A DNA stretch of 64,000 nt. Origin: Patiria pectinifera. Lineage: Eukaryota; Echinodermata; Asteroidea; Valvatida; Asterinidae. The position numbers were made by a program, and so were the translations under genes. The notes under the pieces are model-generated. The model searched no databases, was not told where the DNA came from, and was given only the letters and a program-made list of their open reading frames with translations. The DNA is taken from the NCBI GenBank assembly GCA_029964075.1, contig CM057138.1:13820932-13884931 (forward strand), read 5' to 3'. Positions 22,321 to 33,656 of the stretch are shown one piece after another; position 1 is the stretch's first letter; each line of letters starts with the position of its first letter.

Positions 22321-22739
22321 CACAATTACTTAATTACACAGAATCTTGGATAAAAGCTCAGGGACGGATAACGTGTTCCGTAGGCCCTGGGCACCGGTGT
22401 TCCGTAAGCCCTATTCCGCGTTTGGCACCAGCACCAATTTCATGTTGATGCTAAGATGTACCAAGCAAGCCTGTCCAAACGGGTAACTCTAAAGCCGGTT
22501 GGCACACGGTGATATGTTTCGTAGGCCCTCAATTGATCGTGTTTTTTTATTGGTTTTTTTTAGGGGGGGGGCCTCAGTTGAGTAAGAGGGGCAGGCAAGG
22601 GCGTCGCCAGAAAGTTTCAAGTTAGGCAAATACATGTAGCAGCCAAAATCTGAATTTGGTGGCAAGGGAAGGGAGGGGGGGGGGGGAAGTGGGGACTGAA
22701 AACATCAGAACTTCAATTCAGGTACAATAGGGGCTACAA
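22321..22739. other. Unassigned spacer with G-runs
   Basis: The stretch contains two related phrases GTTCCGTAGGCCCTGGGCACC and GTTCCGTAAGCCC in tandem near 22,374-22,412, and G-runs at 22,563 and 22,675. AAGGGCGTCGCCAGAAAG at 22,598 resembles a hAT-type terminus, but no partner end is found. Confidence 0.4.
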
Positions 22740-25010
22740 TTATTTATTGCACCACCTATTTTGTAAAGAAATTCTGCTTGTATGTATCAAGTGTGTCTGT
22801 TTCGTGACATCGGCTGCTGGAAATATTTACGCCCACGTGCAGCCTATTAAGCTGTCGGTGACTTCAAACCATTGTTTGGCAACACTCTTTACTTCCTCAT
22901 GAACGCGTCCATAGGCGACGCGTGTCTTTCTCGGTTTGTCAAGTAAAACAACCCATTCATCAAGTGATACACATGCTGTGCAGAACAGAACGGTTTGATA
23001 AAAGTCGACACCACGTGACCACAGAATTCACATTTGTCGACAAGTGTAAATGGATTGAAGTCCAAAACTTAACTCACGGTTTTTTCTCTTGAAGTGTTTC
23101 ATTTTTTTATTTTGTTTATAAATCTTAAGACAAAAACATGTCATTGTAAAGTTATACAAAAACTTTGGACGACGCCCGTGATGTAATTATTCAATAGGTC
23201 TGATATCAATAATCAAACTCAGCCTGGGCTAAATAACTGCTAACTTCCTTATACATTGGGCACTGAGCTTTAAATAAGAAACAAGAATCCAACAGGATTA
23301 TGCATTTTTAGTATTTTGAAACATGAATAATCCCACCCAATGTTTCAAGCTTGTGCAAACGGCAGTGTGTGCGCGTGTATGTTCTTCCAAAGTTGGAGAA
23401 GGCGCGAAAGATATAATACAACAAAGTTCCAAAAGTGTTGTTCTCACAGAAACCAGGTTCCTGTAGGTTTTGAGTGAAGGTGTCAAATGTAACACTGCGT
23501 CGTGTCGAAAGTTACAGTGGGTTTCGCGTTAGTTTGGAAAGTATAACCCCCTCCCGCCCCCCCCCCAAAAAAAGCCCCCAACCAAAAAAAAGAGGGACAT
23601 TGTTAGGAGAAACCACATGAATCGGGTGGCAGCAGCGAGTCGAGGACCGCGACAATAACCATTCCACGAAGTGACTGTGCCGCGGTGCGAGTTTCACGGG
23701 TGGGTGTCGGGGTGTTGGGGATGTTAGCTTCTTTACTGTCTTGTAAGAATACATTTCATACAGTATCTGTATAACACTTAAAAAAAAAAAAAAATATATA
23801 TCGAATACAAACCCACTTTAATTTGACATGAACAGGTTGAGTCAAGAAGAAAGTGACATGGATTTATGACTTTTCCTCTTAAAAAGCAATCAAATTTGAT
23901 ACACCACAAGAAGTATGTCTTAAAAGAGCATGTTCGTCCACTCATCTGGAAAAAAAAACACCTGATATTGATCCAAGCTATCAGAAATTATGCATGCATA
24001 ACCAAAAGACTCTTCATAGCTGTCCATGGAATGTCAATGGAAGCTTTTAAGCTGAGTTTTAATTACAGATTACACGAGGCCATTCATATTCAAACGATAT
24101 TTTAATCATTTGAATCCAGACTGACTTTAATTTTCCGTCAGATTTTGTGTTTTCAAAATCAGGAACAAGTCAACTTTTTTTTTCTGAAATATTTATGGCA
24201 TTTTTGTCTGTTTTCCTTTGCATGTTTGTGTTTATTCGCGTTTATTCGCGTTTATTCGCGAAAACGTTCATGCTTCATTGTAATAGGTATTCATCAGTTC
24301 GTTGAACGATGCAGAATCGGTGGTGGACCGCTGAATTTCGTAATGTCGCTATCAAAATAGATTTAACTTGGGAATAGAGTGTCCAAAATACGTGAATTTT
24401 TCATAGAATACTAGTAAATTGAGCGAGCGCCACATTTGCCAAAAAAATAAAAGTTTCTAATTCGGTCACTTTCGTTTAAATTCAGATTCATTCAGCCCAA
24501 AAATAAATGTCAGGTCTGGGAACCAGACTAGGTCGGGCGGACTGGAAACCATCCGACCAATGGGATTCTATTCATTTCAGAGGGCACTGGGCACTATTAC
24601 GCAATGGGGGTTACTATTATTCAATGCCGCTTTAATTGATGCCGACATGATTTTGCGAACATGATAATCTCAGGGGCAGGGGAGGCTGTGAAAAAGGCTG
24701 TCTTACCTTTACAAATAAAAATGTTTATTGGCAATTTGTTTATTAGACTTGTTTACGTGATTCAAATAGCAGACAAGGCATTATGCAACTAGTAGCCAAG
24801 ATCTGAATCAAGTTGCATGGGCGAGTGGGCGGGATCATAACTGCTTACTTTTCAACGACGGGTCTAAAAGGTATAAATAGTGTAAGTTATTTTATAAACA
24901 TTTTTTAGATTCTGGAAGACTTCCTTTTTTATTCTTGATAATCAAGAAATAAAGATAAATAACTGGAAATACACTTTTTAAGGATTTATATTACAATTTT
25001 TGGTACAACA
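22740..25010 (+). repeat. Rearranged L copy: partial block B joined to blocks D and B1
   Basis: Block B landmarks run from about 22,740 to 23,325. The sequence then jumps directly to block D (TTTCAAGCTTGTGCAAACGG) and continues through B1 to ACTTTTTAAGGATTTATATT at about 24,990. There it jumps again to late block B (GGTACAACATGGTATAGTTC). The two junctions mark deletions or unequal exchange between L units. A GTTTATTCGC run is at 24,228-24,260. No SINE is present at 23,185, the site used elsewhere. Confidence 0.7.
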
Positions 25011-25184
25011 TGGTATAGTTCAACGTTTTGGAATTATTATTTACTTCTCACCACTAGTCTTGCTTCAAACCAGGAAAGTTCCTCCGTTGCGCAAGCAAAC
25101 TTGGTCAGGCCCAGAGCATGTTTTATATTATTATTGTCATTATTATTATTATTATTATTATTTTTGGAGGGGGGAGGGGTCATT

Positions 25185-25370
25185 ATGGTCATGGAGTTTG
25201 CCATAGCGGTTAGTACCGTGCCGTTGCGCTGGCTTTGTTCCTCAATCCAAAATGTCCAGATAAACAGGATGTACGATAGTCATGCCCCTAACAAGTGCGA
25301 GAAAAACATTCCACATTATAAAAGTTTTATGATGTGGTTTTATAAAAGTCTGCACAGGATCGTTATTAAT
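25185..25370 (+). other. Putative Cys-containing exon (exon F), copy 2
   Basis: The frame begins MVMEFAIAVSTVPLRWLCSS and reaches the donor AAT|GTAAGGATCC at 25,371. Compared with copy 1, a segment around GCCGCGGCTACAG is replaced by ATTATAAAAGTTTTATGATG, so the C-terminal part differs, as it also does in the copy at 58,520. The frame nevertheless remains open. Function unknown. Confidence 0.25.
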
Positions 25371-25546
25371 GTAAGGATCCTACTTTTGGCAATATTTGCC
25401 ACCGTGGTGTGGTAGGTCCATCCCATACTCAAGTTGGACCATGCGCTCGAACAAAACACAAAATAATTTAAGATAGAAACCAGTACTTAATTAGGATTAA
25501 ACATGAATCATTAGGATTTAAAAAGCGGGTGGCAAGGGAAGCAAAG

Positions 25547-25752
25547 ATGCGAAGTAGAATTCTGCTAGCCACTGTACTCTTTCTTACGTTTCAAACACTA
25601 GGCGCTCTTCATTTTTCTTTTTTGTTATGCAGTCAATAACGCTTTTTATATCTTATCACTCGTTCAACGTTTGAAACAATTCGTGTGTGTCATGGCAGGT
25701 GCCTGCCCAAAAAAAGGAAGCGGGAATGCACAATTACCAAGCATACAATTTG
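25547..25752 (+). other. Signal-peptide-like exon plus small exon, copy 2
   Basis: The ATG at 25547 opens MRSRILLATVLFLTFQTLGA followed by L-H and a stop at 25,639. One codon is missing relative to copy 1, without loss of frame in the hydrophobic core. The downstream mini-exon is bounded by CATGGCAG at 25,698 and TTTG|GTAAAA at 25,752. Promoter or start-site evidence is lacking. Confidence 0.25.
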
Positions 25753-25784
25753 GTAAAACATGAATATAAATTTAATAAAGAACT

Positions 25785-25860
25785 TGAGTGGAACTGGAAT
25801 TGAACCTGCCACCTATAAAATGCCCTACTTGTGCTCTATCCAACTGAGCTATCAAAGCCT
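25785..25860 (-). repeat. tRNA-like segment, copy 2
   Basis: It corresponds to the segment at 6,262-6,335, with the A-box region ATAGCTCAGTTGGATAGAGC and B-box GGTTCAATTCC intact but more decay in the anticodon arm and acceptor side. Confidence 0.55.
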
Positions 25861-26011
25861 ATGCCAGCGCCCGTCACAATTAGTCAATATTTTTGTTCAA
25901 TATATGTGATATATAGTCAGGAGCAATAAATGACAGATCTGTATAAGCCATGTAATCAGGGACAATGTCAAAACTCTGCAAAAATGTCAAAACTGCTCAC
26001 GTGGGAGATGA

Positions 26012-26152
26012 AATCTCTCCTACGTGGACATGCTGAAGCGGAACACCGGCTTGACCACCGCCGAGGATCTGCGCTCCTCCATGCTGGACCGGGACATCTG
26101 GACCAAGATCATTGAAAGGGCTCGAGCTGCCAAAGGGCCTCGACTTGATTGA
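26012..26152 (+). pseudogene. 3' end of a non-LTR retrotransposon ORF2, copy 2 (open to its stop)
   Basis: Forty-six codons run from NLSYVDMLKRNTGLTTAEDL through DRDIWTKIIERARAAKGPRL to a TGA that overlaps the start of the GATTGATTGATTGA tail. The frame is uninterrupted here and in the copy at 59,936-60,076. The reverse-transcriptase and endonuclease domains are absent, so it is a truncated relic. Confidence 0.65.
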
Positions 26153-26368
26153 TTGATTGAATGATTGCTTGAGCGAGCAGACGGGGCGGGAATCCCCTAC
26201 CCCGCGCGAACGAAATTATCGTATGGCAGCCAATAATGCAAAATTGTGCAGTAATAATTCAATAATTGAACACGAGCCAGTTCTTTTTCGGGTGATGTCT
26301 CATTAAAAGTGAAGTACTTATATTTTTTTACAACATTCATAGACGAGATCCATATTTCGGGTTTGCAG

Positions 26369-26679
26369 TTGGAATAAGAACGGTAAATACAACTTTAAAC
26401 TCTCTTTGGAACACTCTGAATGGTACATCATTTTTTTCGAAACCACCGTCAAGCTTGTGCGTATCCGATCCATTTATGCTTTCTAAAAATACAAAATCAA
26501 AAACACAAAACCTACAACTCTTCCAAGCTACGGAGGATGAACAACAATGTGTTCAACTATTTTGTGTTTCTAAAGTTGGAAAATTCGCGAATTATAAAAC
26601 AGCTCTTTTCCAATGGTGTTTTTCTTTCAGAACCTGCGACTTCTGGATTATCGCATATACCGGTTTTCTATCCGAATGA
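26369..26679 (+). other. Putative exon A, copy 2 (102 open codons after an acceptor)
   Basis: After TCGGGTTTGCAG|TT the frame GIRTVNTTLNSLWNTLNGTS continues through KPPSSLCVSDPFML and QQCVQLFCVSKVG to a stop at 26,679. Length and frame equal those of copy 1 (6,843-7,153), and all differences are substitutions or balanced changes. No domain is recognised. The downstream exon B shares the PPS.LC..KT..C..SKVG pattern. Confidence 0.28.
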
Positions 26680-27069
26680 GCTATCCAGCCTGCCCTGTAT
26701 GCTAGCAGTAATCCCATTTTGTCGATACATATATGTTCAGGGATGCTATAGTCAGAGCGGTAAACCGCAAAATGTAGTCAGGGATCACTCCCAAAGTCAC
26801 GGTCCGGCAAATTTGGCAATGCTGCTCACCTGATAAATTGCTGGGATCACTCAGAGATGATACGGCTTTTAATTTTGTTGAACATGAATTAATAAGGATA
26901 ACTAAATACAATTCGAAGAGTTGTATAGGCTTGTTACAAAACAAGTGTTAGGTAAAGATAAAACATATAATGAAATATTACATTTGTTTGATCCGCTAAA
27001 CATATGGTAAAAAATCGCTTGAACAGTTCCACTAGAGATTGACTGCGTCCACCCACCATTAAACTCACT

Positions 27070-27315
27070 TTGGAACACACAAACAGTAAGTCAATTTCCC
27101 GGACACCACCGTCAAGGTTGTGCAAATTGATTTTTTTTAGCCTATACTTCAACAAAATGTTGAAAACGAAACCCACAAATATTTCAAGCTTGTGCGAACG
27201 GCAAGTGTGTGCGTGTGTATGTTTTTCCAAAGTTGGAGAAGGCGCGAAAGGTACAACAATGTCCCAACAGTTCTTTTTTTTTATCAAAAACCAGGTTCCC
27301 GTACATTTTGAGTGA
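27070..27315 (+). other. Putative exon B, copy 1
   Basis: The frame MEHTNSKSISRTPPSRLC continues with KLKTKPTNISSLCERQV and CACVCFSKVGEGAK to a stop at 27,315. Its counterpart at 61,000-61,287 is open for longer. At the DNA level the block (CTCACTTTGGAACAC..ACC(A/G)CCGTCAAG) is a diverged copy of exon A 690 bp upstream. Reading frame and cysteine placement in the last third (C...C.SKVG) are shared. The acceptor is not obvious. A tandem exon duplication is the simplest reading. Confidence 0.25.
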
Positions 27316-29480
27316 AGGTGTCAAATTTAACCCTGCGTCGTGTCAAAAGTTACAGTGAGCTACACGTTAGTTTGGAAATGATAACCAACAAAATAGGAGG
27401 GACATTGTTGGGAGAACCCACATGAATCGAGTGGCAGCGTCTAGTCGAGGACCGCGACAATAACCATACCATGACGCGAATCTGACACGGGGCGAGTTAT
27501 ATGGGTGGGGGCCGGGATGTTGCGGATGTTAACTTCATTGCTGTCTTGTTACAATACAAAACATTTCATACAATATCGATGTTAACACTTTGAACTGAAA
27601 ATCATACGTCGAAAAAAAAACACTCTTTAATTTGACAGCATGTGCAGGGCGAGTCAACAAAAAAGTGACCTGGATTGATGTTTTTTCCTCTTGAAAAGCA
27701 ATCAAATTTGATACACCAAATGAAGTATGTCTTAAAAGAGCATGTTCGTCCTGTCATCTAAGAAAAAAACTGATATCGATCCAAACGATCAGAAATTATG
27801 CATGCATCAATAAAATACCATTTATGGCTGTCCATGGAACGTCATTGAAAGCTTTTGAACTGAGTTTTAATTACAGATTACACGAGGCCATTCAAGTTCA
27901 AATGATATTTTAATCATTTGAGTCAAGACTGAAACATTATTTTTCCGTCAGATTTTGTGTTTTAAATATGAGGAACAAGTCAACTGTTTTCTTTTCTGAA
28001 ATATTTATGACATTTTTGTCTGTTTTCCTTTTTATATTGTGTTTGTTCGTGTTTATTCGCGTTTATTCGCAAAAACGTTCATGCTTCATTGTAATAGGTA
28101 TTCATCGGTTCGCTGAACGGTAAAGAATCGGTGGTGGACCGCTGAATTTCGCAATGTCGCTATCAAAATAGACTTAACTTGGGAATATAGAGTGTCCAAA
28201 TTACGTGAGTTTTTTTTTTCATAGAATAGTAGTAAATTGAGCGAGCTCCACATTTGCAAAAAAAAAAAAAAATTCTAATTCGGTCACTTTCGTTTAAATT
28301 CAGATTCATTCAGCCCCCAAAAAATGTCAGGTCTGGGAACCAGACTAGGTCGGGCGGACTGGAGACCATCCGACCAATAGGCTTCTCTTCAATTCAGAGG
28401 GCACTGGGCACTATTACGCAAGGGAGGTTACTATTATTCAATGCCGCTTTGATTGATGCCGACATGATTTTGCGGACATGATAATCTACAGGGGCAGGGG
28501 AGGCTGTGAAAAAGGCTGTCTTACTTTTACAAAAACAAATGTTTATTGGCAATTCGTTTATCAGACTTTTTTTTCGTGATTCAAATAGCAGACAAGGTAT
28601 TATGCAACTAGTAGCCAAGATCTGAATCAAGTTGCATGGGCGAGTGGGCGGGATCATAACTGCTTACTTTTCATCGACGGGTCTAAAAGGTATCAATAGT
28701 GTACGTTATTTAATAAACATTTTCTACATTTAGGAAGACTTCCTTTTTTTATTCTTGATAATCAAGAAATGAAGGTAAATAACTGGAAATACACTTTTTA
28801 AGGATTTTTTTTTTACAATTTTTGTAGCGCTGTTGCACACAGATTATTCAATTACCCAATATGTTCGTACCAGATATAAAAAAAGACCCCTAGTGGACCT
28901 ACTCGGAGCCAAAAGGAAATTATTCTGATTGGCCTTTCAAAGGCCACTCATCGCACTCGATGTTTTGACACAGAGCAAATGCAGTGTGAGTAAAAAAAAA
29001 AAAGAAACCCGAATGGCGCCCCCATTCTTATAAAGACATTCTGCGTGTAGCATGTACAACGTCCTTTGCATGGCGTAAGTTACGCACTGTTTCGTGACAT
29101 CGGCTGCTGGAAATATTTACGCCCACGCGCAGCCTATTAAGCTGTCGGTGACTTCAGACCATTTGTTTGCCAACACTCTTTACTTCCTCATGAACGCGTC
29201 CATAGGCAATGAGTGTCTTTCTCAGTTAACACATTTAAACAACCCATTCTTCTAGTGACACACCTGCTGTGTAGAACAGAACAGTTAGCTTAAAGTCGAC
29301 ACCACGTGACCACAATTTTCACATTTGTCGACAAGTGTGGCATGCATTGAAGTCCACATCTTCAACTCACGTATTTTTCTTTCAAAGTGTTTCTTTTTAT
29401 TCAAAATAAGTCTTTGGACAACCAAAACGGCATTGTAAGGTTTCGAACACTTTGGACGACGCCTATGATGTATTCTATGC

Positions 29481-29872
29481 TTTTTTGTACGTCATCTTTA
29501 GTGAGGGTGAACTCCGATCAGTGCAAGGCACTGCTTTCTATGGAGGCCCTTTAAGTTAATGGGAACTATGAGACTCAATATTTAGCACCTTTATAAGGAT
29601 TTACAAGGTGCTGCGGCGCATATTGCAGCCACTGCCAGAAACAACGGGGCAAACTTAGCGATAAGTGTAACTTGGTTCGTTAACGTGCATTACACAACAC
29701 AAGGGCCCAGGGACCTACATCTTTGCATCCCATCGGAAGGACGAATAAATAATGGTCAAGTTCCTAGCTGAATAGCACAAGCACCATGTTCCCAGGGTTA
29801 GGATTCGAACCCGTGTGCCACGGCACACGAGTCGAACACCGTAACCATTGGACCACGGCACCCCATCCCATG
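29481..29872 (-). mobile_element. tRNA-derived SINE, copy 2
   Basis: Same element and same position in the L unit as 11,868-12,262. The A-box TGGTCCAATGG and B-box GGTTCGAATCC are intact, and the T-run at 29,481-29,486 (plus) is the A-tail. It is slightly shorter in the body near 29,650 (an 11-bp or so loss after GGGGCAAA). Confidence 0.8.
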
Positions 29873-30792
29873 CAATAGGTCTGATTCGATAATAATCTCG
29901 GAAGCCTTTGCTACATAACTGATAACTTCCTTATACCTTGCGCATTGAGGCCCCGTATGATAAACAAGAATCCAACATGGGCCGATTCATTTATTTCGAA
30001 TTAATATGCATTTGAAGTGTTTTAAAACAGTTCTTTTGCAGAAGAACCCGGACTTGTACTCTTGTTGAACTTTGTTAATAATTGGATCTACCAATTTAGA
30101 CTGAAAATAACAATTGTATTGGCGTACTAAAGAATCTGTACCAGTAACGGTTATCTGGAAAGTTGCAAATCGTATGGAAGAGTAGATCAATCAGATCGAA
30201 ACAGATTGCCAAAAACTGGAATTTTCATCAAATCTGTGTGGTTCTAGTCCTTGTTCAGTCTTCATTTCTCTTTCATATTTTCTTCAAACCAGTTTCCTTC
30301 CTTTCAATAGACGTTTTTTTTGTTTTTGTTTTTTTTTATCCTCACCAGACTGCGTGACAGTCGGTCATTTGGCATAATACCCCGGGGCCCGTTGTGATGT
30401 TTTCAGTGGGTTACTGGAAACAAGTTTAAGCTGAGTGCATGATTTCAATTTCTACGACCTTGCCGGAGCACAAAAGGTAAATGTTACCCCCAAGGGACTT
30501 TAGCTCGCCCCCCGATATAGTAGAACCCTGCCTTTGAGATTGAGATGTTTCCTCACGCAAATCATGATTGCAAAATATAAAGGCTGAAGTTCGTTATGTT
30601 AACTGCGCATGTACATAAGAAATACATGTAATGGATGCTTCACTTTGTAATGGAAAGAATAATTTCTTTTGGTGACAGATAGAACGTTCCATTCCACGAG
30701 GCGAATGGAACAGTCCATCTGTCACCTCACTTATTCTTACCATTGCACAATATGGCATAGTTATGGTGGCTTTAAAGGGACATCGCACACAT

Positions 30793-31046
30793 ATATTGAC
30801 GCCAATATTGACGCCAATATTCACGACATGGCCTCCATGTCGCAAATTTTTGCGCCAATATTGACGCTAATATTCAAGACATGGACCCAAGTCGCAAATA
30901 TTTGTGCCAATATTGACGCCAATGTTCACGACCTGGACTCAAGTCGCAAATATTGACGCCAATATTGACGCCAATATTCACGATGGGCCCAAGTTGCAAA
31001 TATTGACGCCAATATTGACGCCAATATTCACGACATGGTCTCAAAG
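30793..31046. repeat. Minisatellite of AATATTGACGCC units
   Basis: Twelve-base words (CAATATTGACGC) are arranged in larger blocks separated by CACGACATGG, CTCAAGTCGCAAATA or similar, at intervals of roughly 50-60 bp. The Thr/Pro/Ile frames (30,669-31,095) are translations of the array. Confidence 0.8.
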
Positions 31047-31052
31047 TCGCAA

Positions 31053-31410
31053 ATTAGGGTTCTCGGTATCTGTACAGCAGTATTTAATCGAATAACCGTG
31101 GAAAAAAAGTGATGCCAAAAACAAATCTGCCTCTTTAGTAGGTAAATCGTAACTATTGAGTACCTTCAACTGGAGCTTTGACAAATAAATCAGTAGTCCT
31201 GAAATTATTTTTAGTCAGGTGTTCGATTGGTTCTCATTATTTTAACATTTTAGCAAAAGGCATATTGCAGTAATGCATTGCAATCGAAACGCCAGCGTCC
31301 GTGAACATGTTGATGACTGAGAGAGGACAAGTTATATCAGAATTTAACGTATCTGTACGGCAGTATTCAATCAAACAGAAGTGAATAAGCTTCATGCCAA
31401 AAACAAAACC
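31053..31410 (+). repeat. Direct repeat of about 75 bp spaced 285 bp apart
   Basis: GTATCTGTACAGCAGTATTT..GATGCCAAAAACAAATC at 31,065-31,123 recurs as GTATCTGTACGGCAGTATTC..CATGCCAAAAACAAAAC at 31,350-31,408. The spacer is unique. It may be a decayed two-unit tandem repeat. Confidence 0.55.
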
Positions 31411-32311
31411 CTTTCGTGTAAATACATTTTAAAAAGGTGTATTTAGGGGAATGTTTTGGCGGTCGTAACCAAAACATGGTTCGATTGTGCGTCATTGGTT
31501 TTATTTAGCATTGAAGCAAAATGGATAGTGATTCTTTACAGTAGATTCCTCTCTTTTGGTATTTAGTGGTCACATAATGCGACTGGTATGTTACAAACAA
31601 ACCCGTTTTGAACGTTTTAACGTGCAGAAGACGCACTAGGTATTTTTCCCTTGGATAATTGTGTGGGCTATGACGTAAACGAACTATAAAAGCGTAAAGC
31701 TGTGTCAACGCACACAAAGACACACACGCGTTGGTTCGTGGTGTAAATCAAGGATTTTCTTTTGTTCCTCTTCCCTTTTTCTTTTACTTTTTGGCAAAAG
31801 CTCTCAACAGTTTTGTATACGTTTTCTAATCGAGGTCGTCCTCGATTTGGTTCCTGTCCTCGATTCACCAATGATGTTGCACGTGTGGGTCCTCGATTTA
31901 CACCATAAACAAACGCTCCGCTGTGCTCCAAGTGTGAAGACAACTACAGGGATCTCAGCTACATTTTGACGGACTGTCAATGATGTTATTTTCGTGTATT
32001 TTATTATTCGACTCTGTGGATACAGGCTGGGTGGCGTTTGCCCGTCACATTGGACGGGTCCACTTGCCTTGACATTTGCGAGCAACTCTTTTGTTCAAAT
32101 TAAATAAGCCTCGGCAGGAGCAGGCGACCTTTTATTTGCCTATCAAGCCTCGGTAGTAGGCGAACATTTTCTTTCAAATATCGGCAGTCGCCTGCTACCA
32201 ACAGGACACCTACATGTAGATGCCAAAACGGCATTGGCATTTTATTATAAAAACAATCAATCTTACCTCCTATTTGAAAAGGTGTCAATTACAAATAAAA
32301 TCTAGACTTAC
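31411..32311. other. Presumed intronic or intergenic sequence downstream of the HYR exon
   Basis: No exon is recognised. Near 31,830-31,900 the word TCCTCGATT occurs three times. At about 32,107-32,200 AGCCTCGGCAGGAGCAGGCG and CGGCAGTCGCCTGCTACC form a weak inverted repeat. The minus-strand frame 31,804-32,085 has no supporting features. Confidence 0.4.
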
Positions 32312-32566
32312 CGATAACATCAAATGTGAAGTATGCCGATGCCGTGCAAGTACAGTCATTGGTTACAGTGCAGGTTAAATTATGAGACCCTGCTGGAAAG
32401 TCTCCTCCTGTGACTGTCACACTGGTTCCCCCTGCATCATCCGTACAAGTTATGTTTTGACCATCTGAGTTGGTTGCGTTCACTTTATCCCATGTCACTG
32501 AAATGGATGCTTGGCCAGGTGCAATGTACTGATCATCAACAGTCGGCACTGTCAATACAGGCTTTG
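32312..32566 (-). CDS. HYR (hyalin repeat) domain exon 2
   Basis: On the minus strand the 255-nt exon follows ATTTTGATTTACAG and ends ATCG|GTAAGT. Both splice sites are strong and both are phase 1. It encodes 85 residues: KPVLTVPTVDDQYI, then ASISVTWDKVNATNSDGQNI, TCTDDAGGTSVTVTGGDFPA, GSHNLTCTVTNDCTCTASAY and FTFDVI. The pattern P.v..........v.W..v.A....g....C.d..G..v..G..F..G.h..tC.v.n.C.C.A...F...V is that of a complete HYR module, a fold related to immunoglobulin-like domains in extracellular adhesion proteins. The extra cysteines are unlike classic hyalin repeats. It follows the other HYR exon (33,396-33,656) in transcription order and splices in frame. Confidence 0.85.
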
Positions 32567-33395
32567 CTGTAAATCAAAATAAACCATTTTCAATAACAAA
32601 TTGATAATGTAACTTATTGACTACTGATAGACATTCCACTTAATATATATTTAATGATGTAAAACCATCAAGTATATTGATTCGAACGATCTTTTTTTTT
32701 TTTATATGCAATTGAAAGGGTTCTCTCAAATGATAATGGGTGGCATTGTAGGGAGTGATTAAATAACTTTTGGGTGGTTGTTTGCATATGCTGCCAATTC
32801 TAAATCAGTTAATCTTGATAGGGAGACATGTAATCACTGCCATGCTGGTAATTGTGTTATCAATCTGAAACTTGAGGTTGATTCTAATGACAATACTATA
32901 ATTCACTAGTTAAGGATGACGTCTATGATACTGCAATTTCATTGGTCTAAATTTTTTTTTTAAATGTCCAGCCTTTAGCATTATTATCTAAATAACCTCT
33001 TACTTCATACACGATGCTTTGCAAATAAATAACCTCATATGTACTACACTGCATATGAATGTTCCAGTATACCGGTCCTGCATTAAAAAAACTTCTGATT
33101 TGTGCGCATGTGTAGGCTTGGACTTCACTCCTTGTGTCTATAAACCTGCAACCTTTCGGTCTGGCAGGAAAGCTCGCGGTAATGAACAGATGATTTGAAT
33201 CATATCTTGCATAGTAAGTAAAAACATGTTATCTTTATTTTACTTATTAGCACGATAATACGAATCAACTGTCAAATGATATGATTTAGGATGCGCCCTC
33301 GGGTGTTTAAAACACCATAACGTAGATCTCAGCAGTCAACAACTGTTAAATAGTGTCACGAAAGTTCGGTCACACAAATCAAATGATCACTTTAC
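32567..33395 (-). other. Intron between the two HYR exons
   Basis: The 829-bp intron starts GTAAAGTG and ends TTGATTTACAG on the minus strand. It contains a T-run at 32,692-32,703 and no mobile element that I can delimit. Confidence 0.7.
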
Positions 33396-33656
33396 CTGCA
33401 ATATAGAAAGTGAAGGCTTCTTCTAGTGAACATCCACATGGTAGATTAATAACGCAGGTAACTGTGTGACAATCGACTCCAAATGAACCTCCAGTCAGAG
33501 ACACTGCGGTTCCTCCGACAGAGTCTGTACAAGTGATGTTTTCAGGAGAAATGTTTGTGGCGGTGACTTCGGCCCATGTCACATTAACTGAAGCTTGAGT
33601 TTCATCAATGCATTGACCTTCAACAGTTGGAACCGTAACATGTGGTGGTTCTCCAT
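33396..33656 (-). CDS. HYR (hyalin repeat) domain exon 1
   Basis: The minus-strand exon of 261 nt follows GGTTTTTTTTGCAG and ends TTGCAG|GTAAAG, both junctions phase 1. It encodes GEPPHVTVPTVEGQCIDETQ, ASVNVTWAEVTATNISPENI, TCTDSVGGTAVSLTGGSFGV, DCHTVTCVINLPCGCSLEEA and FTFYIA, a complete HYR module in the same register as the next exon. There are six cysteines. The P.C.C. motif near its end aligns with the NDCTCT of the second module, which suggests a conserved disulphide variant. Upstream in transcription order, the exon ending CQCG|gt at 37,162 could splice directly to it in phase. The protein is expected to be secreted or membrane-anchored, but no signal peptide or membrane segment is visible nearby. 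Confidence 0.87.

Larger units (their letters stand above)
26690..30775 (+). repeat. L unit, blocks D, B1 and B, copy with SINE
   Basis: This is the most complete single run of D to B. It is collinear with 60,610-64,000 and with 7,154-12,656 once their insertions are removed. It ends abruptly at about 30,775 in GCATAGTTATGGTGGC, where the minisatellite region begins. The D/B1 junction at 28,440 (TTACTATTATTCAATGCCGC) is the empty site for the CAACCTCG insertion at 9,024. Confidence 0.75.
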
